Source: Bordetella sp. BOR01
Lineage (GTDB): Bacteria > Pseudomonadota > Gammaproteobacteria > Burkholderiales > Burkholderiaceae_B
Length of the DNA stretch: 64,000 nt
Direction: 5' to 3'
NCBI RefSeq assembly: GCF_019218885.1
Contig: NZ_JAHUWT010000002.1
Span: 682,001 to 746,000, forward strand
Each line of letters begins with the position of its first letter. Position 1 is the stretch's first letter. The translations under genes and the position numbers were made by a program. This document shows, one piece after another, positions 1-9,164 of this stretch. The notes below the pieces were generated by a model, which did no database searches, had not been told where the DNA came from, and saw only the letters and a program-made list of their open reading frames with translations.

Positions 1-738
1 CTGCCGCCGCCGATGGGACGGCCATTGCTGCCCGATATTCCCAATTGGGCGTGGCATGAGTACGGCATGCGGGTCGGCTTCTGGCGGTTCCTGGAAGCAC
101 TGCAGGCACGTGGCTTGAAAGCGACGCTGGCGCTCAACGGCACCGTGTGTTCGCTGTATCGCGAGATGTGCCAGGCCGCGCTGGCGGCCGGGTGGGAATT
201 CATCGGCCATGGCCATATCCAGCAGCCCATGCACACTGTGCACGACCAGGCGGCGGCGATTGCCGACACCATCGGGGCCATCCGTGATTTCACCGGCAAG
301 CCGCCGCGCGGCTGGGAAAGCCCGGGCCTGACCGAAACCGACCAGACCCTCGACCTGCTGGCCGAGGCTGGCATCGAGTACGTGGCCGACTGGGTGCTGG
401 ACGACCAGCCCGTGCCATTGCGCACGCGTGCCGGCCGGGTGGTGTCGGTACCTTACACCGTCGAGTTGAACGACGTGGTCATCAGCGCGGTGCAGCAGTT
501 GCCGTCCGACGAGATCCTGAGACGAGGGCGTGACCAGTTCGACCGGCTGTATCTGGAAGGAACGCGTACGCCCCGTGTGATGGCGATCTCCATCCATCCT
601 TACCTGACCGGCGTGCCGCACCGGATCAAATACCTGGAAGCACTCTACGACTACATCCTGGGGCACGAGGGGGTCGTGATGTGGACGGGCGAGCAGATTC
701 TCGACTGGTACCAGTCGGAGACCGCCGCGGCGAAATGA
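1..738 (+). CDS. Polysaccharide-deacetylase-family hydrolase (5' truncated)
   Basis: The frame is open from the first base of the window, so the true start lies to the left; the first ATG inside is at position 13. The visible 241+ residues follow the NodB/PuuE-type carbohydrate-esterase fold: a GHGHIQQP stretch (metal-binding His-x-His-like), a GWESPGLTETD segment and a late HPYLTGVPHR motif, as in allantoinase/PuuE-like relatives that act on C-N bonds rather than chitin. The N-terminal Asp motif of the family is missing because of truncation. The stop is followed within 13 bp by the next gene, so it belongs to the operon with the BtrH-like, Bug-receptor and alpha/beta-hydrolase genes. Substrate unknown; an amide or N-acyl compound is a guess from context. 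Confidence 0.85.
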   Translation: MPPPMGRPLLPDIPNWAWHEYGMRVGFWRFLEALQARGLKATLALNGTVCSLYREMCQAALAAGWEFIGHGHIQQPMHTVHDQAAAIADTIGAIRDFTGKPPRGWESPGLTETDQTLDLLAEAGIEYVADWVLDDQPVPLRTRAGRVVSVPYTVELNDVVISAVQQLPSDEILRRGRDQFDRLYLEGTRTPRVMAISIHPYLTGVPHRIKYLEALYDYILGHEGVVMWTGEQILDWYQSETAAAK

Positions 739-751
739 AAGGAGGGGTCCT

Positions 752-1966
752 ATGCCTGAGATCAGTACCTACGCGTCCAGCTACTACTCGATGACCTGGC
801 TGGGCCCCAAAGGCTATCCCGAGAACGGGAATGCCGGCCGGTGCTATTTCACCGGCGTGATCGGCATGCTGAATCATGTCGGCGAAAGCGATGCGCTGTT
901 TGCCGATGGCACCAGCGGCGACGGGTTCTCGTTCCGCTGGTGTCCGGCCTGGGGGGCGCCGGCATTCAATGGCGGCAAGGGCGCCTTTCACGAGATATGG
1001 GAGTACACGCCGCGCATCCTGGGCTATCGCAGCCATTGGACGGAAGATCCCGAGGGCGGCTTCGACGAGGCTTTCGCGCAATTGACCGCGCTGATCGATC
1101 GAGGTGTTCCGGTGCAGGTCGGATTGCACTACAGCCTGTTGTTGCCTTATGGCGCGGCGTCGTCGCCGCGGCTGGCCTTCATGAAATCCATCATGCAGGA
1201 CACCGGATTCGGGCATCACGTGGTGGTGGCGGGGTATGACCTGCAGCGCAAGGTCGTCACGCTGTGGGAGCCCAACGACCTGGCCGAACATGCACGCTAT
1301 GAATGCCCCGTCGACGTGTTCCGGCAGGCCTGGGAGCAGGCCTCGCTGCGCACCGGCGATCAATATCGCGCCTGGCCGCATCATCATCCCTGGGGCGGGC
1401 AGTGGAGCTTGCATGATGGCTATGGGCCATACCTGATGGTGTGGGTAGAGCCTGGGCGCGACCCCGACTGGAATATCGCGGCTGCCATTCGCGACAGCTA
1501 CCGGCGCAATTTGAAGATACTGAATGGCGACTATCCAAAGCCGTACGCGTTGTTCGGCAATCAATGGCAGATTCCCCACTGGGAGACCGGCGCACCCGGC
1601 ATGGCCCGCTTCGCCGAAGCCGTACTGGCGGGCCAGGTGTGCGATCCGCTGTCGCCCACAGGCGAACGCAAGCCGTTGTTTGTGAACGGCAGTATCCCGA
1701 ATCACGGTGTCCTGGGGCGGCGCGCGGCGTCGGGCTACCTGCGGCGGGTGGCATCCGAACTTGGCGGACGCGGGTTCGACGCGACGCCTGTCAGCCGCGC
1801 GGCCGAACTGATGGATCAGTCATCGACGTTGTTCCGGCAACTGCGCTACGAAAGCGACATGCGCAAGGCCGGCTTGCTGGTCGGGCAAATTGCCGCTGCC
1901 GAACTCGCTGCCTTGTCCGCCATGAAGGACGGCTGGGCAAGCGTACGGCAACTCGACCTGACTTAA
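752..1966 (+). CDS. C39/BtrH-like cysteine-fold protein
   Basis: A 404-residue protein without signal peptide. A very good ribosome site (AAGGAGG, 739-745) fixes the ATG. The order Cys31 (in GNAGRCYF), His155-His156 (in GFGHHVVVAGYD) and Asn/Asp175-176 (in LWEPND) is the Cys-His-Asn/Asp order of papain/C39-like folds, and the layout resembles the BtrH N-terminal plus DUF4872-type proteins that transfer or remove acyl groups. That family placement is from motif reading only. It sits between the deacetylase-like gene and a Bug receptor, so a role in processing an imported amide or acyl compound is inferred. An alternative is a non-catalytic C39-like protein. Confidence 0.8.
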   Translation: MPEISTYASSYYSMTWLGPKGYPENGNAGRCYFTGVIGMLNHVGESDALFADGTSGDGFSFRWCPAWGAPAFNGGKGAFHEIWEYTPRILGYRSHWTEDPEGGFDEAFAQLTALIDRGVPVQVGLHYSLLLPYGAASSPRLAFMKSIMQDTGFGHHVVVAGYDLQRKVVTLWEPNDLAEHARYECPVDVFRQAWEQASLRTGDQYRAWPHHHPWGGQWSLHDGYGPYLMVWVEPGRDPDWNIAAAIRDSYRRNLKILNGDYPKPYALFGNQWQIPHWETGAPGMARFAEAVLAGQVCDPLSPTGERKPLFVNGSIPNHGVLGRRAASGYLRRVASELGGRGFDATPVSRAAELMDQSSTLFRQLRYESDMRKAGLLVGQIAAAELAALSAMKDGWASVRQLDLT

Positions 1967-1989
1967 CTGCAACCCGAAGGAGGCTGCTG

Positions 1990-2961
1990 ATGAAGACGAA
2001 ACTGATCGCCGGGCTGGCGACCCTGCTTGCCGCGTTGTCTACGCCATGGTCCGCCGCTGCCCAGGATTATCCCAACAGGCCGATCACGATCATCGTGCCC
2101 TATACACCGGGCGACGGGCCCGACGTCATTGCCCGCCTGGTCGGCGCGGAAATCGGCCAGCGCATGGGCCAGTCGGTAGTGATCGAGAACAAGGCCGGCG
2201 CAAGCGGGCAGATCGGCCTGACATTGACGGCGAAGGCGCCGCCGGACGGCTATACGCTGGGTGTCGGCCTGGTAACCAACCTGGCGCTGGCCAGCCATAC
2301 CTACAAGGACCTGCCGTACGACCCGCTGAAGGACTTCACGCCCGTGGCCCTGGCAACCATGAATTACCTGGCGCTGGTGTCGCGGCCGGATGCACCGTTC
2401 AAGACGGTGCCCGAGATGATCGCCTGGGCCAAGGCCAACCCGGGCAAGCTGCAAATAGGCACCACCAGCATGGGCGGCCTGCCCCACATGTCGTTCGAGT
2501 TGCTGGCGCACATGTCGGGTATCAAGTTCATGAACGTTCCGTACAAGGGCAACGGGCCGATCGCGGCTGACCTGACGGGCGGACGCATCGACCTGGGGGT
2601 CACGTCCTACACCAGCAGTGCGCCGCTGATCGAAGCGGGCCGGCTGAACTTGCTGGGCATCACCTATCCCAGCCGCGACCCCAAGCTGCCGCAACTGCCC
2701 ACGATCGGCGAGTCGGTGAAGGGATACAGCTCGGTGGGGTGGTTCGGTTTCGTGGCACCGGCCGGCACGCCGCCGGAGATCGTCGATAAGCTCAATGCCG
2801 AGATCAACCGGGCCTTGCAGCAGCCGAATCTGCAGAAAACCATGAGCACCCTGGGACTGATTCCGGTGACGGAGTCGCCCGAATACTTTGCCAGGCTACT
2901 CAAGAGCGAGAACGAGAAGTTTGGCAAGCTGGTCTCGGAAATCGGTTATCAGCCGCAGTAA
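1990..2961 (+). CDS. Bug-family (TctC-like) periplasmic solute-binding protein
   Basis: A 323-residue protein with a classic Sec signal peptide (MKTKLIAGLATLLAALS...AAA-QDYPNRP). It is followed by the Bug hallmarks: the YPNRPITIIVPY start of the mature protein, GGxxDxxAR-like text (GPDVIARLVG), VVIENKAGASGQIG and PDGYTLG. The length matches the family (about 320-330). Bug proteins bind small carboxylates or amides for tripartite tricarboxylate transporters and are greatly expanded in Bordetella; most, like this one, stand alone without TctA/TctB beside them. The ATG at 1990 was chosen because it begins the signal peptide and has AAGGAGG (1977-1983) in front, 24 bp after the previous stop. Ligand unknown. 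Confidence 0.93.
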   Translation: MKTKLIAGLATLLAALSTPWSAAAQDYPNRPITIIVPYTPGDGPDVIARLVGAEIGQRMGQSVVIENKAGASGQIGLTLTAKAPPDGYTLGVGLVTNLALASHTYKDLPYDPLKDFTPVALATMNYLALVSRPDAPFKTVPEMIAWAKANPGKLQIGTTSMGGLPHMSFELLAHMSGIKFMNVPYKGNGPIAADLTGGRIDLGVTSYTSSAPLIEAGRLNLLGITYPSRDPKLPQLPTIGESVKGYSSVGWFGFVAPAGTPPEIVDKLNAEINRALQQPNLQKTMSTLGLIPVTESPEYFARLLKSENEKFGKLVSEIGYQPQ

Positions 2962-3012
2962 GCGTGAACACACCCATACCCGCAATTGCATGGCACTTCG
3001 ACAGAGGATGAT

Positions 3013-4203
3013 ATGAAAGAGACTGCTAAAGCACCCAGCTACGAACCTTTCGGCTGGCATCACTGGCACAACGATTTCTGGATGTCATACCAGTTCCGGC
3101 GTGGACTGGGGGAAACCCAGGAAGGCGGCGGGGCCGTCAGCGAAGTATTCCAGGCCGGCAGCAAGATCGTCGCCAACGATTTTGAAAGCTGGTACCGCGA
3201 ATGGACACATATTGCCGAGCGCAATGATCGTCGCGGCGACGAAGAGTTCGCGAGCAAGCATGTGCGCAGCGCCATGAACTGCTGGCTGCGCGCGGCCAAT
3301 TATTTTCGCGAGGCGGAATTCTGGCTGGCCGCAGACGATCCGCGGCGGATGGCCACCTTCGATCGCTGCGAGAAGGCTACGCACAAGTTCCTGGGGCAAC
3401 TGACGCCCAAGGCCGAGATCGTCGATATCCCGTATGAACCCGGTAAGCCGCTGCCAGCTTATTTCATCCGTTCGGCCAACGGCGGCGATCGCCAGCCGGT
3501 GCTGATATCGGTGGGCGGCCTGGATTCGTTCAAGGATGAATTGTGGTTCATGACCGGGCGCGGCGCCTTGCAGCGCGGCATGTCGGTGCTGCTGGTCGAC
3601 GGCCCGGGCCAAGGTGGCGCATTGCGCCGGCATGGGCTGGTGACGCGGCATGACTATGAAGTGCCGATCGGCAAATGCATCGATTGGCTCGAGCAGCGCA
3701 GCGATGTGGACGCCTCGCGCATCGCGCTCAGCGGCTCCAGCCTGGGCGGTTATTACGCGGCAAGGGCCGGCGCGATGGAGCCCAGGCTGGCCGCGTGCAT
3801 CTCGCACGGAGCGATGTGGGATATCCATGAACGCTGGAAGACCCGGGACGACAGCCACGGGCTGGCCGGGCATATCAAGTGGGTGTTCGGTGCAAAGAGC
3901 ATGGCCGAGGCCACCGAGATATCCAAGCCATTCACATTGGACGGCGTGCTCGAGCACATGAAGTGCCCGTACTTGATCATCCATGGCGGGCATGACGTGC
4001 TGGGCGTGGAGGCAGTGAAGAAGGTGCATGACTACGCCACCCGCCATGGCGTGAACGCCACGCTGCGCCTGACCAGCGAAGAAGAAACCGGCGCCGAACA
4101 TTGCCAGCACGACAACCCCACCCTGGGGCAGGAATTGATGCTGGATTGGTTGGCCGATATCTTCAAGATAGACCAGACGCGGCTGGCGTTTTATCCGGGC
4201 TGA
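3013..4203 (+). CDS. Alpha/beta hydrolase, FrsA / pseudooxynicotine-hydrolase-like
   Basis: A 396-residue cytoplasmic enzyme. The N-terminal third is helical and rich in Trp/His, typical of the cap region of 2,6-dihydroxypseudooxynicotine hydrolase and FrsA-like proteins. The core shows the nucleophile elbow G-S-S-L-G with Ser243, an oxyanion-type GGLDSF loop near residue 170, the acid in HGGHDVLGVE and the catalytic His in EHCQHDN. Relatives hydrolyse C-C or ester bonds. The start at 3013 follows AGAGGAT; an in-frame ATG at 2986 lacks a ribosome site. It is the last gene of the left-hand operon, followed by a GC hairpin at 4227-4242. Confidence 0.85.
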   Translation: MKETAKAPSYEPFGWHHWHNDFWMSYQFRRGLGETQEGGGAVSEVFQAGSKIVANDFESWYREWTHIAERNDRRGDEEFASKHVRSAMNCWLRAANYFREAEFWLAADDPRRMATFDRCEKATHKFLGQLTPKAEIVDIPYEPGKPLPAYFIRSANGGDRQPVLISVGGLDSFKDELWFMTGRGALQRGMSVLLVDGPGQGGALRRHGLVTRHDYEVPIGKCIDWLEQRSDVDASRIALSGSSLGGYYAARAGAMEPRLAACISHGAMWDIHERWKTRDDSHGLAGHIKWVFGAKSMAEATEISKPFTLDGVLEHMKCPYLIIHGGHDVLGVEAVKKVHDYATRHGVNATLRLTSEEETGAEHCQHDNPTLGQELMLDWLADIFKIDQTRLAFYPG

Positions 4204-4226
4204 TACCGCCTGGCACCGCTGAAGCA

Positions 4227-4242
4227 GGCCGGATAGCCGGCC
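4227..4242. terminator. Possible stem-loop at the end of the hydrolase operon
   Basis: GGCCGG and CCGGCC form a perfect 6-bp stem with a 4-base ATAG loop 23 bp after the hydrolase stop. There is no T-run, so this is a weak terminator or an mRNA 3'-end stabiliser. The rest of 4204-4599 holds no convincing gene. Between about 4370 and 4510 the sequence turns clearly AT-rich, and a poor sigma70-like pair (TTGAAT 4462-4467, TATCAA 4486-4491) could drive the fimbrial region. That promoter is a guess. Confidence 0.4.
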
Positions 4243-4599
4243 CCGAGAGTTGTGCGGGGGTTGCTGCCCGGCCTGCCCGTGCCCGGTGTACCGAGCCAGT
4301 TCGCCGTCGCCGGATATGCCATTGCCCTTGCGTTCGCCAGTTGTGCGGGTATGCGCTAGCCGGGAAGACCCAATTCGTAAAACTGTTTCGTTTGGGCAAA
4401 TTGTTTCCGACTCTATCAGAAAAATTTTGACTCGCGTAGTCGACAAATCAGCAATTGGCTGTTGAATTGTCTTCAATGTGCGAAATATCAAATTACTAAG
4501 GCATGCAGGCCCATACCATGGCGTTCGCTCGCTTTCTTGACTGGAAGCGGCAACGGCAGACAGCCGTTCGTCATGTGGATCAACTACCAAGTAATTTGA

Positions 4600-5007
4600 A
4601 TGAGCAAGCTGGGAATCTGGGTGGACTACGAGCAGAAGATCGTGTGCAACGAGTTGCGCCGGCAAGATCTGATCTCGTTCGGCGATTGGGTTCTTGACGC
4701 GAGCGATTGCAGAAAGACCTTTTCACCTACCACCTATCAAGGCTATCGGCTGTGGGCGATACCGTGCCTGAACCTGATGCGCAGGTATCCGGTGCTGGCA
4801 CGCAGCCTGGCCGTCGCGGTTCGCTGGATGGCGGCCGACATCAAATACCAGCAAGGAATCAACGCACGCCGTCATTGGCGGGGCTGGCTGGTGCGTCGCG
4901 GCATCTTCTGGCCTGGCAACTGGCTGCTGGGTCGTTGCGCATTCCTGCTGCGTCATGGCTTTCGCCCGCTCGCCACGCCCTCGCTCAGGCAAAGCACAGG
5001 CCGCTAG
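4600..5007 (+). CDS. Hypothetical protein upstream of the fimbrial pilin gene
   Basis: A 135-residue basic protein rich in Trp and Arg, not recognised. The first half is soluble-looking (WVDYEQKIVCNELRR...FGDWVLDASDC). The second half alternates hydrophobic stretches with Arg clusters (VRWMAADIKYQQG, RRGIFWPGNWLLGRCAFLL), which could lie along a membrane surface. An in-frame TGA sits directly before the ATG, so this is the earliest start; the ribosome site is weak. Support is the protein-like composition and the position 44 bp before the pilin gene on the same strand. It could be a spurious frame. Confidence 0.5.
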   Translation: MSKLGIWVDYEQKIVCNELRRQDLISFGDWVLDASDCRKTFSPTTYQGYRLWAIPCLNLMRRYPVLARSLAVAVRWMAADIKYQQGINARRHWRGWLVRRGIFWPGNWLLGRCAFLLRHGFRPLATPSLRQSTGR

Positions 5008-5051
5008 ATCCACATGGTTCATCACTTCCGTTTTCATTAGGTTCCAACATC

Positions 5052-5585
5052 ATGAAAAAAATAGTCCTCAATGCTCTGGTTTCCGGTTGCCTGGCCACAA
5101 TGGCGGGTACTGCCCTTGCCGCCGATACGGGCGACATCTCGTTCATCGGCGAGATCACCACTTCTGCGTGCTCGATTGGCGGCGGCCAGCTCGGCACTGA
5201 CATGACTGTACAGATGGGCAACATCTCGACGAACATGTTCAGCGGCCTGGGCTCCAAGAGCCCCGAGGTAGATTTCACGATCAGCCTGCTCGGCTGCGAC
5301 ACCAGCGTCGCCGATACGGCCCACATCGCGTTCCGTCCGGGCGCGGGCAGCGTGGTCGATTCCCGCCTGCTCAGCCTAGAGAACGGTGCTGGCGCCCAGG
5401 GTGTGGCTGTCGGGCTGGCCACGGCTGGCGGCACCGCCATCGTCGTGGGCGGCGCCGCGGGCGATTACAACCTGATCGAGGGCACCAACATCCTGCGCTT
5501 CAAGGCATTCTACGAAGCAACGGCTGCTACCGTGACGGCGGGTTCCGCCAACGCTCGCGCCGTGTTCGAAGTCACCTACTCGTAA
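5052..5585 (+). CDS. Type-1-like major fimbrial subunit (pilin)
   Basis: A 177-residue precursor with a Sec signal peptide ending ...GTALA-ADTGD. The mature protein has the pilin pattern: an N-terminal donor strand (GDISFIGEIT), a first Cys in TTSACSIGG and a second in LLGCDTS for the fold-stabilising disulfide, Gly/Ala-rich strands, and a C-terminal beta strand ending FEVTYS with the penultimate-aromatic rule used for chaperone recognition. It is polymerised outside the cell by the chaperone and usher encoded next. A hairpin just after the stop probably lets the pilin be made in excess. No homopolymeric C-tract like that of the Bordetella fim2/fim3 promoters is seen in front. Confidence 0.92.
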   Translation: MKKIVLNALVSGCLATMAGTALAADTGDISFIGEITTSACSIGGGQLGTDMTVQMGNISTNMFSGLGSKSPEVDFTISLLGCDTSVADTAHIAFRPGAGSVVDSRLLSLENGAGAQGVAVGLATAGGTAIVVGGAAGDYNLIEGTNILRFKAFYEATAATVTAGSANARAVFEVTYS

Positions 5586-5588
5586 ATA

Positions 5589-5607
5589 ACCGGGCATTGG
5601 GCCCGGT
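5589..5607. terminator. Hairpin between pilin and chaperone genes (attenuator-like)
   Basis: ACCGGGC and GCCCGGT pair perfectly over 7 bp with a 5-base loop, only 3 bp after the pilin stop. There is no T-tract. Such hairpins after major-pilin genes usually stabilise the pilin mRNA and lower expression of chaperone and usher. The remaining bases to 5925 (about 320 bp) contain no gene I can support. Confidence 0.5.
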
Positions 5608-5925
5608 ACCAAGTCCATGAGACCTGGTTTCACTCCTGTAGATCGCAGGCGGCTGCCACAAGCGGCGCCATGCATGGAGAGTATTCGTGCAAGCTTGCCC
5701 CGGCAGTGGGGCGGCCTGCATGGATGACGCACTTCGCGCGGCAGGCATTTCATGCCCCGCGCCTTCCGGAGTACGAGTCCAACACGTTTGACAGCTGTGC
5801 GGCGGTGACCATTTCACAAATGGTTGCCGCATTGCTGCGGCTGTGTCCCGGGTAGTTGTTCCTGGCAGTTATATCCGTCACCGAGGCCATTGACGGTTCG
5901 CTCCGGTGGACCGGCGGCCAGTCAC

Positions 5926-6654
5926 ATGAAAAATCTCCTGCAGCATTTGTTCCTGACCGCCACGATGGCGAGTACGCTGGCCGGCGGCGCCGCCCAGGCG
6001 GCCATCCAGCTCTCGAGCACGCGAGTGATTATGAACGAAGACCAGCGGCACGTCTCGGTCTTCGCGAAAAACCTGTCTACCGATCCTTATGTGGTCCAGG
6101 CCTGGATCGACGGCGTGGCCGAAGAAATGGATACGCCATTCTTCGTTACCCCGCCTCTCAGCCGCTTCGATGGCAATGCGGAGCGCCGCCTGAGCATCAC
6201 CCGGGTCGGGCAAGGGCTGCCGGATGACCGCGAATCTTACTACTGGATCAATGTGCTGGAGATTCCCCAGAAGAAAAATCCGGGGGAAAACAACCTGGCG
6301 CTGGCCATGCATACGCGCATCAAGTTGTTCTATCGGCCCGCGGCCATCCAGAAACTGCCCCGCGGTCCCGAGTTGCTGAAATGGATGTTGGTGCGCGACG
6401 GCAAGACCTGCCGGCTGGCGATCGAGAATGCGTCGGCGTTTACGGTGAATTTCGCGCGCATCGACATCGCGGGCGAAGGGGCCGGATTCGGCCGGGCCGT
6501 CGTTGGCACGCCGCTGGCAACCACCCACATCGCTCTGCGCGAGTGCCCGGCCGCCACGGACCTGATGGCGACGCCACATGTGGTCAACGATTATGGCGTG
6601 TCCGAAGCCTGGCCCGCAGTGCCCGTGTCGCCCGCAGCAAGCAGTGCCCAGTGA
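5926..6654 (+). CDS. Periplasmic fimbrial chaperone (PapD family)
   Basis: A 242-residue protein with signal peptide (MKNLLQHLFLTATMASTLAGGAAQA). Family features are the first strand AIQLSSTRVIMNE, the DPYVVQAWIDG segment, RLSITRVGQGLPDDRESYYWINVLEIPQ (the PapD signature around the conserved Trp-Ile-Asn) and RIKLFYRPAAIQ before the second Ig domain. It captures pilin subunits by donor-strand complementation in the periplasm and hands them to the usher. The ATG at 5926 begins the signal peptide; the frame stays open upstream but without one. The usher frame begins at or just after its stop. Confidence 0.93.
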   Translation: MKNLLQHLFLTATMASTLAGGAAQAAIQLSSTRVIMNEDQRHVSVFAKNLSTDPYVVQAWIDGVAEEMDTPFFVTPPLSRFDGNAERRLSITRVGQGLPDDRESYYWINVLEIPQKKNPGENNLALAMHTRIKLFYRPAAIQKLPRGPELLKWMLVRDGKTCRLAIENASAFTVNFARIDIAGEGAGFGRAVVGTPLATTHIALRECPAATDLMATPHVVNDYGVSEAWPAVPVSPAASSAQ

Positions 6655-6656
6655 TC

Positions 6657-9164
6657 ATGGTACATCGTTCCATGAACCGGGCTGCAAGCGCGGGCGTGTC
6701 GGTGATGTTGTTTCTTGTGCCGGGCGGTGCGAGCCTGGCACAAGAACCGGCTGGCCCCGCCGCCGTTTTCGATGAGAGCTTCCTGCATCGGCCCAATGGT
6801 CAATCCGCGGCCGATCTGTCGGTCTTTGCCTATTCCAGTCGCGTGCTGCCTGGCGTGAATTCGGTGCTGCTGAAGCTCAACGGCAGAGATATCGGCATGC
6901 GCGAGATCAAGTTCGTTGCCATGCCGGGTAGCGACGAGGCACAACCCTGCTATTCGGTTGCCGGATTGCGCGAACTGGACGTCAAAATCGAGGCCTTTCC
7001 CCAACTGCAGAAAATGGACGATAGCGAGTGCGGCGCGCTGGCGGCCATCCCGTCCGCCCGGGCCAGTTACGACCAGGACAGCAACGTCCTGGCCGTGTCG
7101 ATTCCGCAGGCGGCGTTGGATCGCAAGGCGCGGGGCGCCGTGCCTGTCGAGCAATGGGATTCGGGAACGACTGCCATCTGGTCGTCTTACCGTTTGTCGT
7201 ACAACCAGATGCGGCTTGCCGGCGGACCGGAGCGGCGCAGCAGCCATACGACTTATCTCAACTTTCGCAACGGCCTGAACCTGGGCGTATGGCGACTGCG
7301 CGGCAATGGCAGCTATTACGAAAACGGCCGCAATACCGGCTGGGACTGGAGCGATCTGTACGCGGAGCGCGACATCGTGGCCTGGCGTGGGAGGCTGCGC
7401 CTGGGTGACAGCGCCACGCAGGGAAACATCTTCAACTCGGTGCGCTTTCGCGGCATACAGTTGCGGTCCGACGACGGCATGCTACCCGATAGCCAGCGCG
7501 GCTACGCGCCGGTGATACGCGGCGTGGCGCCCGGCAGCGCCAGGGTGACCGTGCGCCAGAACGGGAATGTGCTTTATACGACTTTCGTGCCGGCCGGCCC
7601 CTTCCTGATCGACGACTTGTATTCCACGCCGGGCGGCGGCGACCTGGAAATCGAAGTCGAGGAACTGGGCGGGCGTACCACGCGCTTCTTCCAGCCATTC
7701 TCGGCGCTGCCGACCATGATGCGGGAAGGCATCTGGAACTACAACTTCATGGTGGGCGAGCACCGTCACGATTACGATGCCGAGCGCCCCTTGATGGGGC
7801 AGTTGACGCTGGCCTACGGCCTGCCCTACGGATTGACCGCCTATGGCGGTTGGACCACTGCCCAGCAAGGCTATAACGCCGGCGCATTGGGGCTGGCCGC
7901 CAATTTGCATGAACTGGGGGCGGTGTCGACCGATATCACCACCTCGCGTTCCCGGGATGCTCGCGGCAACACGCAGGTGGGTTCGGCCGCAAGCATACAG
8001 TACGCCAAATCATTTCCGGGCAGCGGCACCGATTTTACGCTTGCCAGCTATCGCTATAACTCTACAGGCTACCGCAGCCTGAACGATGCGGTGCGCGACC
8101 GCGCCGAGAAGCAAGGCTATCTTGGCTACAGCCGCGAGCACGAGTACCAGTTGTCGGTGTTGCAGCGGCTGGGCACCATGGGGTCGCTGTCGTTCAACTA
8201 CTACGGCATTTCATACCGGAATGCACCCCGGAACGCCAGGTATGCGCAGTTGGGCTATTCGAGCTCGTTGGGCCGGGTCGGCTATTCGCTGAACTATGCC
8301 GTCAGCCGCAGCCCCTGGGATTCGCGCGAGTCGACGGTGATGCTCACGCTCAGCATCCCGCTGGGCGGCAGCCATACCGCCAGCTATACGATGAACCGCA
8401 CGAACAGCAAGAGCACTAACCATAGCGCCAACCTGAGCGGCGCGATGCTTGACGACTACTCGCTCACCTATGCATTGCAGGCGGGTGTCACTCGGGGAGC
8501 CGACCGTGACAACGGCAGCGAGGGATATGCGTCGCTGGGATACGCCTCGCCGGTAGGCCTGGCCACTGCCAGCCATGCCTATGCGCGCAATTCGTCGAAC
8601 ACTTACCTGGATATTAGCGGCGCGATCCTGGCGGACAGCAAGGGTATGCTGCTGGGGCAATCGCTGGGCGAAACGGCAATTATTGTCGACGCGCCTGGCG
8701 CGGCTGGCGTCGCCATCGATGCGCTTCCCGGGGTGCGCACCAATGCTTCGGGACGAGCCTTGGTTCCCTATGCCAGTCCGTACCGGGAAAACCGGGTTTC
8801 GCTCGATGCCGGTGACGGGCTGGACGGTGCGAACCTGAAGCAGAACGTCCAGACGGTGGTGCCGACCCGCGGCGCTATTGTGGTGGCGAAGTTCGACACC
8901 GAGATCGGGCGGACCGTGCTTGCCGTGCTGAAAGAGCCGTCAGGCATGGTGCTGCCGTTTGGCGCCCAGGTCTATGGCGACGACGGCCAGCAGCGCGGCA
9001 TTGTCGGACCCGTGGGGCGTGCCTGGTTGACTGGGCTGCAGGGTGCCAGCCAGTTCACCGTTAAATGGGGCGGGCCCGGCAACCAGCAGTGCCGTTTCGA
9101 GATTGATGTGTCTGCCTGGCAGGGTGCCACCGAGCAGGCAAAGGAGTTGATATGCGCCGAATGA
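6657..9164 (+). CDS. Outer-membrane fimbrial usher (FimD/PapC family)
   Basis: An 835-residue usher with an export signal (MNRAASAGVSVMLFLVPGGASLA). In order: N-terminal subunit-binding domain (FDESFLHRPNGQSAADLSVF...LPGVNSVLLKLNGRDIG); a 24-strand beta-barrel starting near WSSYRLSYNQM with many aromatic strand ends; the plug region (YAPVIRGVAPGSARVTVRQNG); and C-terminal domains (PSGMVLPFGAQVYGDDGQQRGIVG, then a final Cys-containing strand). Starts at 6651 (GTG, overlapping the chaperone stop), 6657 (ATG) and 6672 (ATG, right at the signal peptide) are all possible; 6657 is a compromise. The 3' end overlaps the adhesin start. Confidence 0.93.
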   Translation: MVHRSMNRAASAGVSVMLFLVPGGASLAQEPAGPAAVFDESFLHRPNGQSAADLSVFAYSSRVLPGVNSVLLKLNGRDIGMREIKFVAMPGSDEAQPCYSVAGLRELDVKIEAFPQLQKMDDSECGALAAIPSARASYDQDSNVLAVSIPQAALDRKARGAVPVEQWDSGTTAIWSSYRLSYNQMRLAGGPERRSSHTTYLNFRNGLNLGVWRLRGNGSYYENGRNTGWDWSDLYAERDIVAWRGRLRLGDSATQGNIFNSVRFRGIQLRSDDGMLPDSQRGYAPVIRGVAPGSARVTVRQNGNVLYTTFVPAGPFLIDDLYSTPGGGDLEIEVEELGGRTTRFFQPFSALPTMMREGIWNYNFMVGEHRHDYDAERPLMGQLTLAYGLPYGLTAYGGWTTAQQGYNAGALGLAANLHELGAVSTDITTSRSRDARGNTQVGSAASIQYAKSFPGSGTDFTLASYRYNSTGYRSLNDAVRDRAEKQGYLGYSREHEYQLSVLQRLGTMGSLSFNYYGISYRNAPRNARYAQLGYSSSLGRVGYSLNYAVSRSPWDSRESTVMLTLSIPLGGSHTASYTMNRTNSKSTNHSANLSGAMLDDYSLTYALQAGVTRGADRDNGSEGYASLGYASPVGLATASHAYARNSSNTYLDISGAILADSKGMLLGQSLGETAIIVDAPGAAGVAIDALPGVRTNASGRALVPYASPYRENRVSLDAGDGLDGANLKQNVQTVVPTRGAIVVAKFDTEIGRTVLAVLKEPSGMVLPFGAQVYGDDGQQRGIVGPVGRAWLTGLQGASQFTVKWGGPGNQQCRFEIDVSAWQGATEQAKELICAE

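Noticed and set aside
4204-5051. Phase-variable poly-C tract as in Bordetella fim2/fim3 promoters
   Set aside because: No run of C or G longer than about five bases is present before the pilin gene.
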